The notes beneath the pieces are model-generated. The model was given only the letters and a program-made list of their open reading frames with translations. It did not search any database and was not told the origin of the DNA. The position numbers and the translations under genes were made by a program. DNA of 40,242 bases from Actinokineospora sp. NBRC 105648 (GTDB lineage Bacteria; Actinomycetota; Actinomycetes; Mycobacteriales; Pseudonocardiaceae): the NCBI RefSeq assembly GCF_030269645.1, contig NZ_BSTR01000067.1, positions 1 to 40,242 of the forward strand, given 5' to 3'. Positions 16,801 through 24,176 of this stretch are shown here, in pieces; position 1 is the first letter of the stretch; the number at the start of each line of letters is the position of its first letter.

Positions 16801-16914
16801 TTGGGCTGGGCGAGGGGTGAGGCGAGGGGCTTTGGCTGGGACTGGGCTTAGCGAGGCCGGGACTGGGCTTGGCGGGGCCGGGCCTGGACTGGGTTGGGCT
16901 TGGCGGGGTTGGGC
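16801..16914 (+). repeat. G-rich 21-bp tandem repeats
   Basis: GGGACTGGGCTTAGCGAGGCC at 16838-16858 is followed by a second copy with three changes (16859-16879) and a diverged third copy up to about 16914. The plus strand has many GGG/GGGG runs at short spacing, a candidate G-quadruplex region in the dnaE2 upstream region. Confidence 0.6.
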
Positions 16915-16994
16915 GTTGTGGGTTGGTTGGCCCGGAATGGTTGAGTTGGTGGGGAGTCCCTGGGTGGGCTCCTGGTGCGCTGAAGTGGGAAGTC

Positions 16995-19900
16995 ATGGGT
17001 TGGCACAATCCTCCGGTCAGTTGGTCGGAGCTGGAACGGATCCTCTCCGGGCGGGCGCCGGAGATCGGTGATGGTGGCGACAGTCCGGCGTGGACCCGGC
17101 ATCGTGAGCGGTACCTGGCGCCTGCTGGGCTTGATGGGTCTCGGGTCACCGATCAGGCCGATGGGGACGCTCGGGTGCCGTATGCCGAGTTGCACTGCCA
17201 TTCCAACTTCAGCTTCCTCGACGGTGCGAGTCATCCTGAGGAGTTGGTCGAAGCGGCGGCGTTGTTGGGGCTCGACGCGGTCGCCATCACTGATCACGAC
17301 GGGATGTACGGGGTGGTGCGGTTCGCCGAGGCCGCACGGGAAGTGGGGATGCGGACCGTCTTCGGGGCGGAGTTGAGCCTCGGGCTCACCGCGCCGCAGA
17401 ACGGGGTGGCTGATCCGGAGGGGGAGCACCTTCTCCTCCTCGCGGACCAGCAGGAGGGGTACCACCGGTTGTGCCGTGTTCTCACTACCGGGCATCTCGA
17501 CGGTGAGGAGAAGGGGAAGCCCGCGTACAACCTGGCCCATGTCGTCGAGGAGACTCGGGACCACTGTGTGGTGCTCACCGGTTGCCGCAAGGGTTCTGTC
17601 CGGCAGGCGTTGGCGCTCGGTGGTCCTGCCGCTGCCTTCGAGCAGTTGCGTTTGTTGACCGTCGCCTACGGTCGGGACCGCGTCTTCGTCGAGTTGGTCG
17701 ATCACGGCTACCCCGACGACTCCACCCGCAACGACCTGCTCGCTGGGATGGCCGCCGATCTCGGGTTGCCCACGGTCGCCACCAATGCCGTCCACTACGC
17801 CCATCCCGCGCGGGGGCACCTCGCGGCGGCGATGGCCGCCGTGCGTGCGCGGCGCAGTCTCGACGAGCTCGCGGGTTGGCTGCCACCCGCGCCCACCGCC
17901 CACTTGCGCACGGGTGCGGAGATGGCCGCGCGGTTCGCCCGCTACCCCGGGGCCGTGCAGCGTGCCGCGGTGCTCGGCGTGCGGTTGGCCTTCGACCTGA
18001 AGATCATCGCTCCCAAGCTGCCGCCCTTCGACGTCCCTGAAGGACACACCGAGGTCACCTACCTGCGTGAGCTCGCGTACCGCGGCGCGGCGGTCAAGTA
18101 CGGCTCGTTCGCTGAGGCCCCCCGGGCGCACGCGCAGATCGCGCACGAGTTGGACGTCATCGAGGAGCTCGGTTTCCCGGGCTACTTCCTCGTCGTCTGG
18201 GACATCGTGCGGTTCTGCCGCGCGCAGGACATCCTCTGCCAGGGGCGGGGTTCGGCCGCGAACTCGGCGGTGTGCTTCGCGCTGGGGATCACCAACGTGG
18301 ACGCGGTCCGCTGGGAGCTGCTGTTCGAGCGCTTCCTCGCCCCGGCCCGCGACGGGCCGCCCGACATCGATCTCGACATCGAGTCCGACCGCAGGGAGGA
18401 GGCCATCCAGTACGTCTACGCCAAGCACGACCGGCGGCACGCCGCGCAGGTGGCGAACGTGGTCACCTACCGGGCCAAGTCGACCGTGCGGGACATGGCC
18501 AAGGCGCTGGGCTACTCACCGGGCCAGCAGGACGCCTGGAGCAAGCAGATCGACCGGTGGGGGCCGCTGACCAGCACCGTCGGCGACAACCACCTCGACG
18601 TGCCCGCCGCCGTCCTGGAGCTGGCCGGGCAGCTGGAGAACTTCCCGCGCCACCTGGGTATCCACTCCGGCGGCATGGTCATCTGCGACCGGCCGGTCAG
18701 CGAGGTCTGCCCGGTCGAGCCCGCCCGGATGGCCGACCGGACCGTGCTGCAGTGGGACAAGGACGACTGCGCGGCGGTCAACCTGGTGAAGTTCGACCTG
18801 CTGGGCCTGGGGATGCTCTCCGCCCTGCACTACATGGTCGACCTGGTCGCCGAGCACCACGGCCGCCGGGTCGACCTGGGCGCGCTCGACCTGGCCGACC
18901 GCCACGTCTACGACATGCTCTGCCGGGCCGACTCGGTCGGGGTGTTCCAAGTGGAGAGCCGGGCGCAGATGGCCACACTGCCGCGGCTGAAACCCCGGAA
19001 GTTCTACGACCTGGTCGTCGAGGTCGCGCTCATCCGCCCCGGCCCCATCCAGGGTGGTTCCGTGCACCCCTACATCCGGCGCAAGAACGGGAAGGAGAAG
19101 GTCACCTACGACCACCCGCGGTTGGAGAACGCCCTGCGGAAAACCCTCGGGGTGCCGCTGTTCCAGGAGCAGCTGATGCAGATGGCCGTCGACGTCGCCG
19201 ACTTCACCCCGGCCGAGGCCGACGAGCTGCGCCGGGCGATGGGCGCCAAGCGGTCCACCCGCCGCATGGAGCGGTTGCGCGAGCGCTTCTACGAGGGCGC
19301 CGCCACCCACGGCGTCGACGAGGCGCTGGCGGGCCGCATCTACGAGAAGCTGATGGCGTTCGCCAACTTCGGCTTCCCGGAGAGCCACGCGCTCAGCTTC
19401 GCCCACCTCGTCTTCGCCAGCGCGTGGTTCAAGCTCTACTACCCGGCCGCCTTCTGCGCCGCGCTCCTGCGCGCGCAGCCGATGGGCTTCTACTCGCCGC
19501 AGTCGCTGGTCGCCGACGCGCGCAGGCACGGTGTCACGGTGCTCGGGCCGGACATCAACGCCAGCCTCGACCGCCCCGGTCTGGAGCCGGTCGACGGCCC
19601 GGAGCCCGCGCCCGGGCCGCCGGTCGTCCCGCGCCAGCCCGCGATCCGGCTCGGTCTGGGCACGGTCCGCCTGATCGGCGACGACCTGGCCGCCCGGATC
19701 GTGACCGCGCGGGGCGCGGTTCCCTTCGTCGACATGGTCGACGTCGCTCGCCGTGTTTCCCTGACCCGCCAACAGATCGAGGCGTTGTCGACCGCCGGGG
19801 CCTTCTCCTCCCTCGGCCTGGAGCGCCGCGCGGCGCTGTGGGCGGCCGGGGCGGTCGCGGGCGAGGGCAAGGGGCGGCTGCCGGGTACGGCGGTCGGGGT

Positions 19901-20336
19901 CCGCGCCCCGGCGCTGCCCGGGATGGACGAGGTCGAGCTCGCCGTCGCCGACGTGTGGGCCACGGGGTTGTCCCCGGACAGCTTCCCCACCCAGTTCATC
20001 CGCGACCGGTTGACCCGCCTCGGCGCCATCCCGGCCGCCGCACTGTCCACAACAGACCGCGGAACCCGGGTCCTGCTCGGCGGCGCGGTGACCCACCGCC
20101 AGCGCCCGCAGACCGCGGGCGGGGTCACCTTCCTCAACATCGAGGACGAGACCGGCATGGTCAACGTGGTCTGCTCACCCGGTCTCTGGGCCCGCTACCG
20201 CCGCGTCGCCCGCACCAGCTCGGCCCTGCTCATCCGCGGTGTCGTGGAGAACACCGAGGGCGTGGTCAGCCTGTACGCCGACCACCTGCGGACCCTGCAC
20301 CTGCGGATCCCGGCCAAGTCCCGTGACTTCCGCTGA
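16995..20336 (+). CDS. dnaE2: Error-prone DNA polymerase DnaE2
   Basis: This 1113-residue C-family polymerase is the catalytic subunit of the SOS mutasome. Its N-terminal PHP domain begins HCHS (67-70) in AELHCHSNFSFLDGAS. The palm carries the D457-x-D459-x-D461 cluster in PPDIDLDIES. KSTVRDMAKALGY and the fingers sequence GVFQVESRAQMATLPRLKP are present. A C-terminal OB-fold region (about 1030-1100: VTFLNIEDETGMVNVV) ends the protein. It lacks the tau-binding extension of DnaE1. The ATG at 16995 has GTGGGAAG upstream. No LexA box lies in its own 460-bp upstream gap, so induction presumably comes from the imuB promoter across the fold-back element. Confidence 0.95.
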   Translation: MGWHNPPVSWSELERILSGRAPEIGDGGDSPAWTRHRERYLAPAGLDGSRVTDQADGDARVPYAELHCHSNFSFLDGASHPEELVEAAALLGLDAVAITDHDGMYGVVRFAEAAREVGMRTVFGAELSLGLTAPQNGVADPEGEHLLLLADQQEGYHRLCRVLTTGHLDGEEKGKPAYNLAHVVEETRDHCVVLTGCRKGSVRQALALGGPAAAFEQLRLLTVAYGRDRVFVELVDHGYPDDSTRNDLLAGMAADLGLPTVATNAVHYAHPARGHLAAAMAAVRARRSLDELAGWLPPAPTAHLRTGAEMAARFARYPGAVQRAAVLGVRLAFDLKIIAPKLPPFDVPEGHTEVTYLRELAYRGAAVKYGSFAEAPRAHAQIAHELDVIEELGFPGYFLVVWDIVRFCRAQDILCQGRGSAANSAVCFALGITNVDAVRWELLFERFLAPARDGPPDIDLDIESDRREEAIQYVYAKHDRRHAAQVANVVTYRAKSTVRDMAKALGYSPGQQDAWSKQIDRWGPLTSTVGDNHLDVPAAVLELAGQLENFPRHLGIHSGGMVICDRPVSEVCPVEPARMADRTVLQWDKDDCAAVNLVKFDLLGLGMLSALHYMVDLVAEHHGRRVDLGALDLADRHVYDMLCRADSVGVFQVESRAQMATLPRLKPRKFYDLVVEVALIRPGPIQGGSVHPYIRRKNGKEKVTYDHPRLENALRKTLGVPLFQEQLMQMAVDVADFTPAEADELRRAMGAKRSTRRMERLRERFYEGAATHGVDEALAGRIYEKLMAFANFGFPESHALSFAHLVFASAWFKLYYPAAFCAALLRAQPMGFYSPQSLVADARRHGVTVLGPDINASLDRPGLEPVDGPEPAPGPPVVPRQPAIRLGLGTVRLIGDDLAARIVTARGAVPFVDMVDVARRVSLTRQQIEALSTAGAFSSLGLERRAALWAAGAVAGEGKGRLPGTAVGVRAPALPGMDEVELAVADVWATGLSPDSFPTQFIRDRLTRLGAIPAAALSTTDRGTRVLLGGAVTHRQRPQTAGGVTFLNIEDETGMVNVVCSPGLWARYRRVARTSSALLIRGVVENTEGVVSLYADHLRTLHLRIPAKSRDFR

Positions 20337-21447
20337 GCAGCCCGGGCAGCTGGTCGACGCCGGGCAGTGCCCGCATCTCGGCGGCCACCCGCCCCGCCGC
20401 GGTCCGGTACGACGGCGTCCCCAGCACCGCGTCGATCGCGGCGCGCAGGGTCGCCGGGTCCGCGTCAGGTGCCACGACCAGGCCCGCGCCCGCGTCGGCG
20501 ACCAGCTGGGCGTTCACCGGGTTGTCGGCGAACAGCGGCACGACCACCAGCGGCACACCAGCCGCGAGCGCGCCGAACACCGTCCCCGACCCGCCGTGGC
20601 ACACCACGACCGCCGCCGGGGCCAACGCCTCGGCCTGCGGCACCCAGGCCGCCACCCGCACCCGGGGTGGCAGCGGCCCGAGGTCGGGCCCGCCGTGGCC
20701 GGTGGTGATCAGCGCGGGCAACCCCGCCACGGCGGCCACCGCCGTGCCGAACACCCGCCGCCCGATCGGCAGACCACCCGCGACACTGCCGAACGTCACG
20801 TACACCTCACCCGCCCCACCCCCGCGCCCACCAGGCGGTGGCTGCCCGTCCTCGCTGTCGGTGGTGGCGGACCGCGACGGCTGCGCGTGCTCGCCCTCGT
20901 GGAAGCGGATGGTGATCGGGAACGGCGACGGGTCCAGCGACGGCGGGAACCGGGTGAGGTAGGGCGCCTGCCGGACGCGCTCGACGATCCCGGCGGAGTA
21001 GGGCTCCAGCGCGGGTTCGGCGATCCGCAGCGACGTCTCCTCCACCGCGGCGGCCGAGATCGCGACCTGGGCGTGCCGGACGCCCAGCCGTTCGGCGGCG
21101 ATCGCGGACGGGTACTCGCAGGTTTCGCGCAGCACCAGGTCCGGGCGCCACTCCCGGCACAGGTCCTCGAGCACGGGCAACATCAGCGCGGTGCACAGCC
21201 GTCCCCAGTACTCCCGACCCACCAGGACGGCGGCTTCCGCCGGGGACGCGTTGTCCAACCTGGCCCGGAACTCCGCACTGGGCGGCGACTCCGGCCCGGC
21301 CCGCAGCGCGTGCCCACCCACCCGACCGGCCAGCCGCGGCGGCCCGAAGAACAGCACCTCGTGGCCACACCGCGCGAACGCGTCGGCCACCGGCACCAGC
21401 GGCCCCACATGTCCGGCCCCCTCGGTGGAGGCGACGAGCACTCGCAT
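20266..21447 (-). CDS. GT-B glycosyltransferase (macrolide/MGT-like)
   Basis: This 393-residue GT1-type enzyme starts with MRVLVASTEGAGHVGPLVPV, the acceptor-side motif. Near residue 285 it has the donor signature HGGSGTVFGALAAGVPLVVV followed by FADNPVNAQLV, which binds the sugar nucleotide. Relatives glycosylate macrolides, flavonoids or lipids; the acceptor is unknown because no biosynthetic cluster lies nearby. The last 71 bp overlap the 3' end of dnaE2 on the opposite strand, and the translated tail there is Ser/Gly filler, so a mutation probably removed an earlier stop. An alternative start lies 12 bp upstream at 21459. Confidence 0.85.
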   Translation of the reverse strand: MRVLVASTEGAGHVGPLVPVADAFARCGHEVLFFGPPRLAGRVGGHALRAGPESPPSAEFRARLDNASPAEAAVLVGREYWGRLCTALMLPVLEDLCREWRPDLVLRETCEYPSAIAAERLGVRHAQVAISAAAVEETSLRIAEPALEPYSAGIVERVRQAPYLTRFPPSLDPSPFPITIRFHEGEHAQPSRSATTDSEDGQPPPGGRGGGAGEVYVTFGSVAGGLPIGRRVFGTAVAAVAGLPALITTGHGGPDLGPLPPRVRVAAWVPQAEALAPAAVVVCHGGSGTVFGALAAGVPLVVVPLFADNPVNAQLVADAGAGLVVAPDADPATLRAAIDAVLGTPSYRTAAGRVAAEMRALPGVDQLPGLLSGSHGTWPGSAGAGSAGGRRTG

Positions 21448-21663
21448 GATCACCACCATAGCCACGCCCCAGCCGCACTCGCCCCAGCAGCGGTTCCACC
21501 CGGGCGTCATCGACCGGAACTGTGTTCGCGCAGGCGGAGTCGGCAGACGATGCTCCCCGGCCGCCGCGCCAGCCCACCAAGACGGCCATCGACCGACGCC
21601 GTATCCCCGTCGTGTGCGCTTATCCGCTCACGCCAAGGCCACCGTCCGGGTACCGTCGACCCC

Positions 21664-21837
21664 GTGCGGCGACGCGGAGGTGAGCTGACGAATGCCCGCA
21701 CGGGCACTCGTCCCTCCGGGGCAACCCCGGGGAGCAAGACCGCATCGACCCGTGGCGCCCCACGCGCCCCGGTGCGCTCCGCGTACGAGTTCGTGCGCGT
21801 GGCATGACGGAGAAGTCGTCACCCCGCGTCGCCGCGC
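21664..21837 (+). ncRNA. Retron msr-msd RNA (hand-folded candidate)
   Basis: a1 (21664-21683) pairs with a2 (21819-21837) over 19 bp with one T-G wobble and one bulged A at 21678; the inner 12 bp (21666-21677 against 21824-21835) are perfect. Directly after a1 comes AGC (21683-21685), making G21684 the candidate branching guanosine. Two msr hairpins follow: TGCCC/GGGCA at 21693-21706, and a GC-rich stem with CAA loop at 21712-21734. The msd stem is 746-749/815-818, 750-753/807-810 and 760-767/795-802 (offsets from 21000), so its base abuts a2. TACCGT at 21651-21656 could be a -10 box starting the RNA near a1. The reverse transcriptase gene follows. Confidence 0.8.
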
Positions 21838-23111
21838 CTGTTCGTGCGGATTCGTTGTCGCACAACGATCCTGGACACGCGCACGTCATCGCCGACGCGG
21901 TGCTCGGTGGTCTGTGGACGCGTTCGGAGCTCGCCGACCGGCTGCTGCCGCACACCGGTCCCGGTCAGGCCGACGAACTGGCCACCCTCCTGCTCGCCCA
22001 CAGCCCCCGTCACCCGACCGGTACCGCCGCCGACCTGGCTCGGCTGATCCGCCTGCTGCCGCCACTGCCCGAACCACCACTGCTCGAACGGCCACTGCTC
22101 GAACCGCCTGCCGCGCCCGTCGACCGGCCGCCCCGCTGGCCCGTGCCCGAGTGGCACACCCCCGGCGAGGTCGCGGCCGCGCTCGGGCTCAGACCGTCCG
22201 AGTTGGACTGGTTCGCCGACGCGCGCGGCTGGAACCGCCGCGCCGCCGACCCGTTGCGCAACTACCGGTACCGCTGGGTCACCCCGACCCGCCTGATCGA
22301 GGCGCCCAAGCCGCGGTTGGCCGAGGTGCAGCGGCGGTTGTTGCGGCACGTGCTCAGCGCCATCCCCTTGCACGAGGCCGCGCACGGGTTCCGCCCCGGC
22401 CGGTCCGTGCACACGTTCGCGCGCCCACACGCCGGTAGGCCAACCGTCGTCCGGGTCGATCTCGCGCGGTTCTTCAGCACGATCACTGCCGCGCGCGTGC
22501 GTGCGCTCTTCGCCACGGCTGGGTACCGGCATGAGGTCGCGGCTGTGCTGGCCGCCCTGTGCACCACCGCCGCTCCCGCGGAAGTCGCCAACTCCGCGCG
22601 AGACTGGACGCTGCGCCGCGCCCTCGCCGCGCCGCACCTCCCGCAGGGGGCGCCGACCTCACCCGCCATCGCCAACGCGATCGCGTTCCGGCTCGACACC
22701 CGGCTCGCCGGGTTGGCCGCCCGGCTCGGCGCGCGCTACACCCGCTACGCCGACGACCTGGCCTTCTCCCTCGACACCGGCGTACACCGGCTGCTGCCCG
22801 CCGTCACCGCGATCGCCGCCGACGAGGGGTTCCGCGTGCACCCCGCCAAGACCCGGGTCGCCGCCGCCCACCAGCGCCAACGACTCGCCGGGCTGGTCGT
22901 CAACCACTCCCCGGCCGCACCGCGCGACGACTTCGACGCCCTGCGCGCCCTGCTGCACAACTGCGCCCGCACCGGCCCGGCGGCGCAGAACCGCGACGGC
23001 CACAGCGATTTCCGCGCCCACTTGCTCGGCCGCATCGCCTGGACGGGCGCGGCGAGCCCGGCGCGGGCCGCGAAACTCAAGACTTTGTTCGACCGGATCG
23101 CTTGGCAGTAA
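21804..23111 (+). CDS. Retron-type reverse transcriptase
   Basis: The longest frame is 435 codons. RT motifs occur in order: VRVDLARFFSTI (217-228), LPQGAPTSPAIAN (279-291), the catalytic YADD (315-318), GFRVHPAKT (342-350) and LAGLVVN (361-367), which corresponds to the V-T-G-x-V-V-N of retron enzymes. RLIEAPKPRLAEVQRRLL and PLHEAAHGFRPGRSV resemble myxobacterial retron RTs as I remember them. The N-terminal 110 residues are helical and Pro/Leu-rich, of unknown role. The ATG at 21804 lies inside the msd stem and a2 would be coding. TTG 21855 or GTG 21900 would put the ncRNA upstream as in known retrons, although none of the three has a clear ribosome binding site. It should make msDNA from 21664-21837. 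The stress-protein gene starts 24 bp later. Confidence 0.93.
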   Translation: MTEKSSPRVAAPVRADSLSHNDPGHAHVIADAVLGGLWTRSELADRLLPHTGPGQADELATLLLAHSPRHPTGTAADLARLIRLLPPLPEPPLLERPLLEPPAAPVDRPPRWPVPEWHTPGEVAAALGLRPSELDWFADARGWNRRAADPLRNYRYRWVTPTRLIEAPKPRLAEVQRRLLRHVLSAIPLHEAAHGFRPGRSVHTFARPHAGRPTVVRVDLARFFSTITAARVRALFATAGYRHEVAAVLAALCTTAAPAEVANSARDWTLRRALAAPHLPQGAPTSPAIANAIAFRLDTRLAGLAARLGARYTRYADDLAFSLDTGVHRLLPAVTAIAADEGFRVHPAKTRVAAAHQRQRLAGLVVNHSPAAPRDDFDALRALLHNCARTGPAAQNRDGHSDFRAHLLGRIAWTGAASPARAAKLKTLFDRIAWQ

Positions 23112-23121
23112 AGCAAAAACG

Positions 23122-23143
23122 CCTACCATCGACCTATGGTGGG
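23122..23143 (+). promoter_or_regulatory. Hairpin enclosing the start codon of the stress-protein gene
   Basis: CCTACCAT (23122-23129) pairs with ATGGTGGG (23136-23143), one wobble, 6-nt loop. The second arm begins with the ATG of the next gene, so folding could hide the start. It may alternatively be a weak terminator after the reverse transcriptase. Confidence 0.35.
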
Positions 23144-23567
23144 TAGTGAGAAGGACGGCCTCGCGCTCATCGTCGTCGGTGTCGACGGCACCCCGCCCGC
23201 CCGCAACGCGCTCGCCTGGGCCGTCGGCCTCGCCCGGCGCGAGCAGGCGAAGCTGCTGCTCGTCTACATCGAACCGCTGGCCAACCCCGCCTACTGGACC
23301 GGGATCGGCGTCCAGGGCGCCACCGAGGCCGCCGCCGCGCTGGTCGACGAGCTGCGCCTGGACGCCATCCGCTACCTCGACCCGATCGGCGTGGCCTGGG
23401 AGGTCGTGCACGGCCGGGGCGACCCGGCGCGCGGGCTGGAGTCGGTCGCCGAGCAGGCCGCCGACGACTGCGTGGTGGTCGGCCGCTCCCGGCACGGCGG
23501 CAGGCTCGGCTCGGTGCCCAAGACGCTCGTCGCCGATGCCCGGCGCCCCGTTGTCGTGGTGCCGTGA
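23136..23567 (+). CDS. Universal stress protein (UspA family)
   Basis: This 143-residue single Usp domain has VVGVDGTPPARNALAWAV at the N-terminus and the ATP-binding loop VVGRSRHGGRLGSVPKTLV near the C-terminus, ending in PVVVVP. The G-x2-G-x9-G-S/T pattern is largely kept, suggesting nucleotide binding. Such proteins respond to starvation, hypoxia and damage, but the molecular role is usually unknown. The gene begins 24 bp after the reverse transcriptase and is followed 12 bp later by the pentapeptide-repeat gene, so all three may share a transcript. Confidence 0.88.
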   Translation: MVGSEKDGLALIVVGVDGTPPARNALAWAVGLARREQAKLLLVYIEPLANPAYWTGIGVQGATEAAAALVDELRLDAIRYLDPIGVAWEVVHGRGDPARGLESVAEQAADDCVVVGRSRHGGRLGSVPKTLVADARRPVVVVP

Positions 23568-23579
23568 CAGGCTGGCCGG

Positions 23580-24167
23580 GTGGACGCGATCGGCGAGGAC
23601 TTCAGCGAGACGGACCTGCACGAGCAGCACTGGGAGCAGCGGCACTTCACCGACTGCGACTTCACCGGCGCCGACCTGCGCGGCCTGGTGACGGTCGGCT
23701 GCACGTTCACCGGCTGCATGTTCACCCGCGCGGACCTGGGTGAGTCCTCGCACACCACGACGGCCTTCCGCACCTGCGTGTTCGACCGGGTCACGCTCAC
23801 CGACAGCTCGTTCGTCGGCTGTTCCCTGATCGGGTCGACCTTCACCGACGTCCGGTTCCGGCCGATCACGATCCGCGACACCGACCTGACCCTGGTCAGC
23901 CTCTCCCGGGCGGCGCTGGCCAAGACCACGCTGCGTGGGCTGCGCCTGCGCGAGGCCAACCTGATCGAGGCGGACCTGACCGAGGTCGACCTGCGCGACG
24001 CCGACCTCAGCGGCGCCCGGCTGCGCGGCGCCAAGCTGACCGGCGCCGACCTGCGCGGCGCGCGGATCGACGCCGACGGCCTGGTGCAGGCCAGCCTGCG
24101 CGGTGCCCGGGTGGACCTGGGCACCGCGGTGACCTTCGCCGCCGCGCACGGCCTGGTCATCGACTGA
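23580..24167 (+). CDS. Pentapeptide-repeat protein
   Basis: The 195 residues consist almost entirely of A(D/N)LXX-type pentads (for example ADLRG, ANLIE, ADLTE, VDLRD, ADLSG, ARLRG, AKLTG, ADLRG), which fold as a right-handed quadrilateral beta-helix. Some members, such as Qnr and MfpA, mimic DNA and bind gyrase; others have unknown targets. Cys is frequent in the first half (CDF, CTF, CMF, CVF, CSL). The length and mostly single-domain make-up are similar to MfpA, but I cannot show gyrase binding. GTG start 12 bp after the stress-protein gene. It ends 9 bp from the convergent TNT-domain gene. Confidence 0.88.
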   Translation: MDAIGEDFSETDLHEQHWEQRHFTDCDFTGADLRGLVTVGCTFTGCMFTRADLGESSHTTTAFRTCVFDRVTLTDSSFVGCSLIGSTFTDVRFRPITIRDTDLTLVSLSRAALAKTTLRGLRLREANLIEADLTEVDLRDADLSGARLRGAKLTGADLRGARIDADGLVQASLRGARVDLGTAVTFAAAHGLVID

Positions 24168-24176
24168 CCAGCGGGA

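Noticed and set aside
21664..21837. The inverted repeats as a simple terminator or CRISPR-like unit
   Set aside because: Arms are separated by about 135 nt with nested hairpins and an AGC at the duplex end, directly before an RT gene; no direct repeats or spacers are present.
23136..23567. Universal stress protein as the established retron effector
   Set aside because: No known retron type that I can name uses UspA; spacing alone is insufficient, so it is kept only as a hypothesis.
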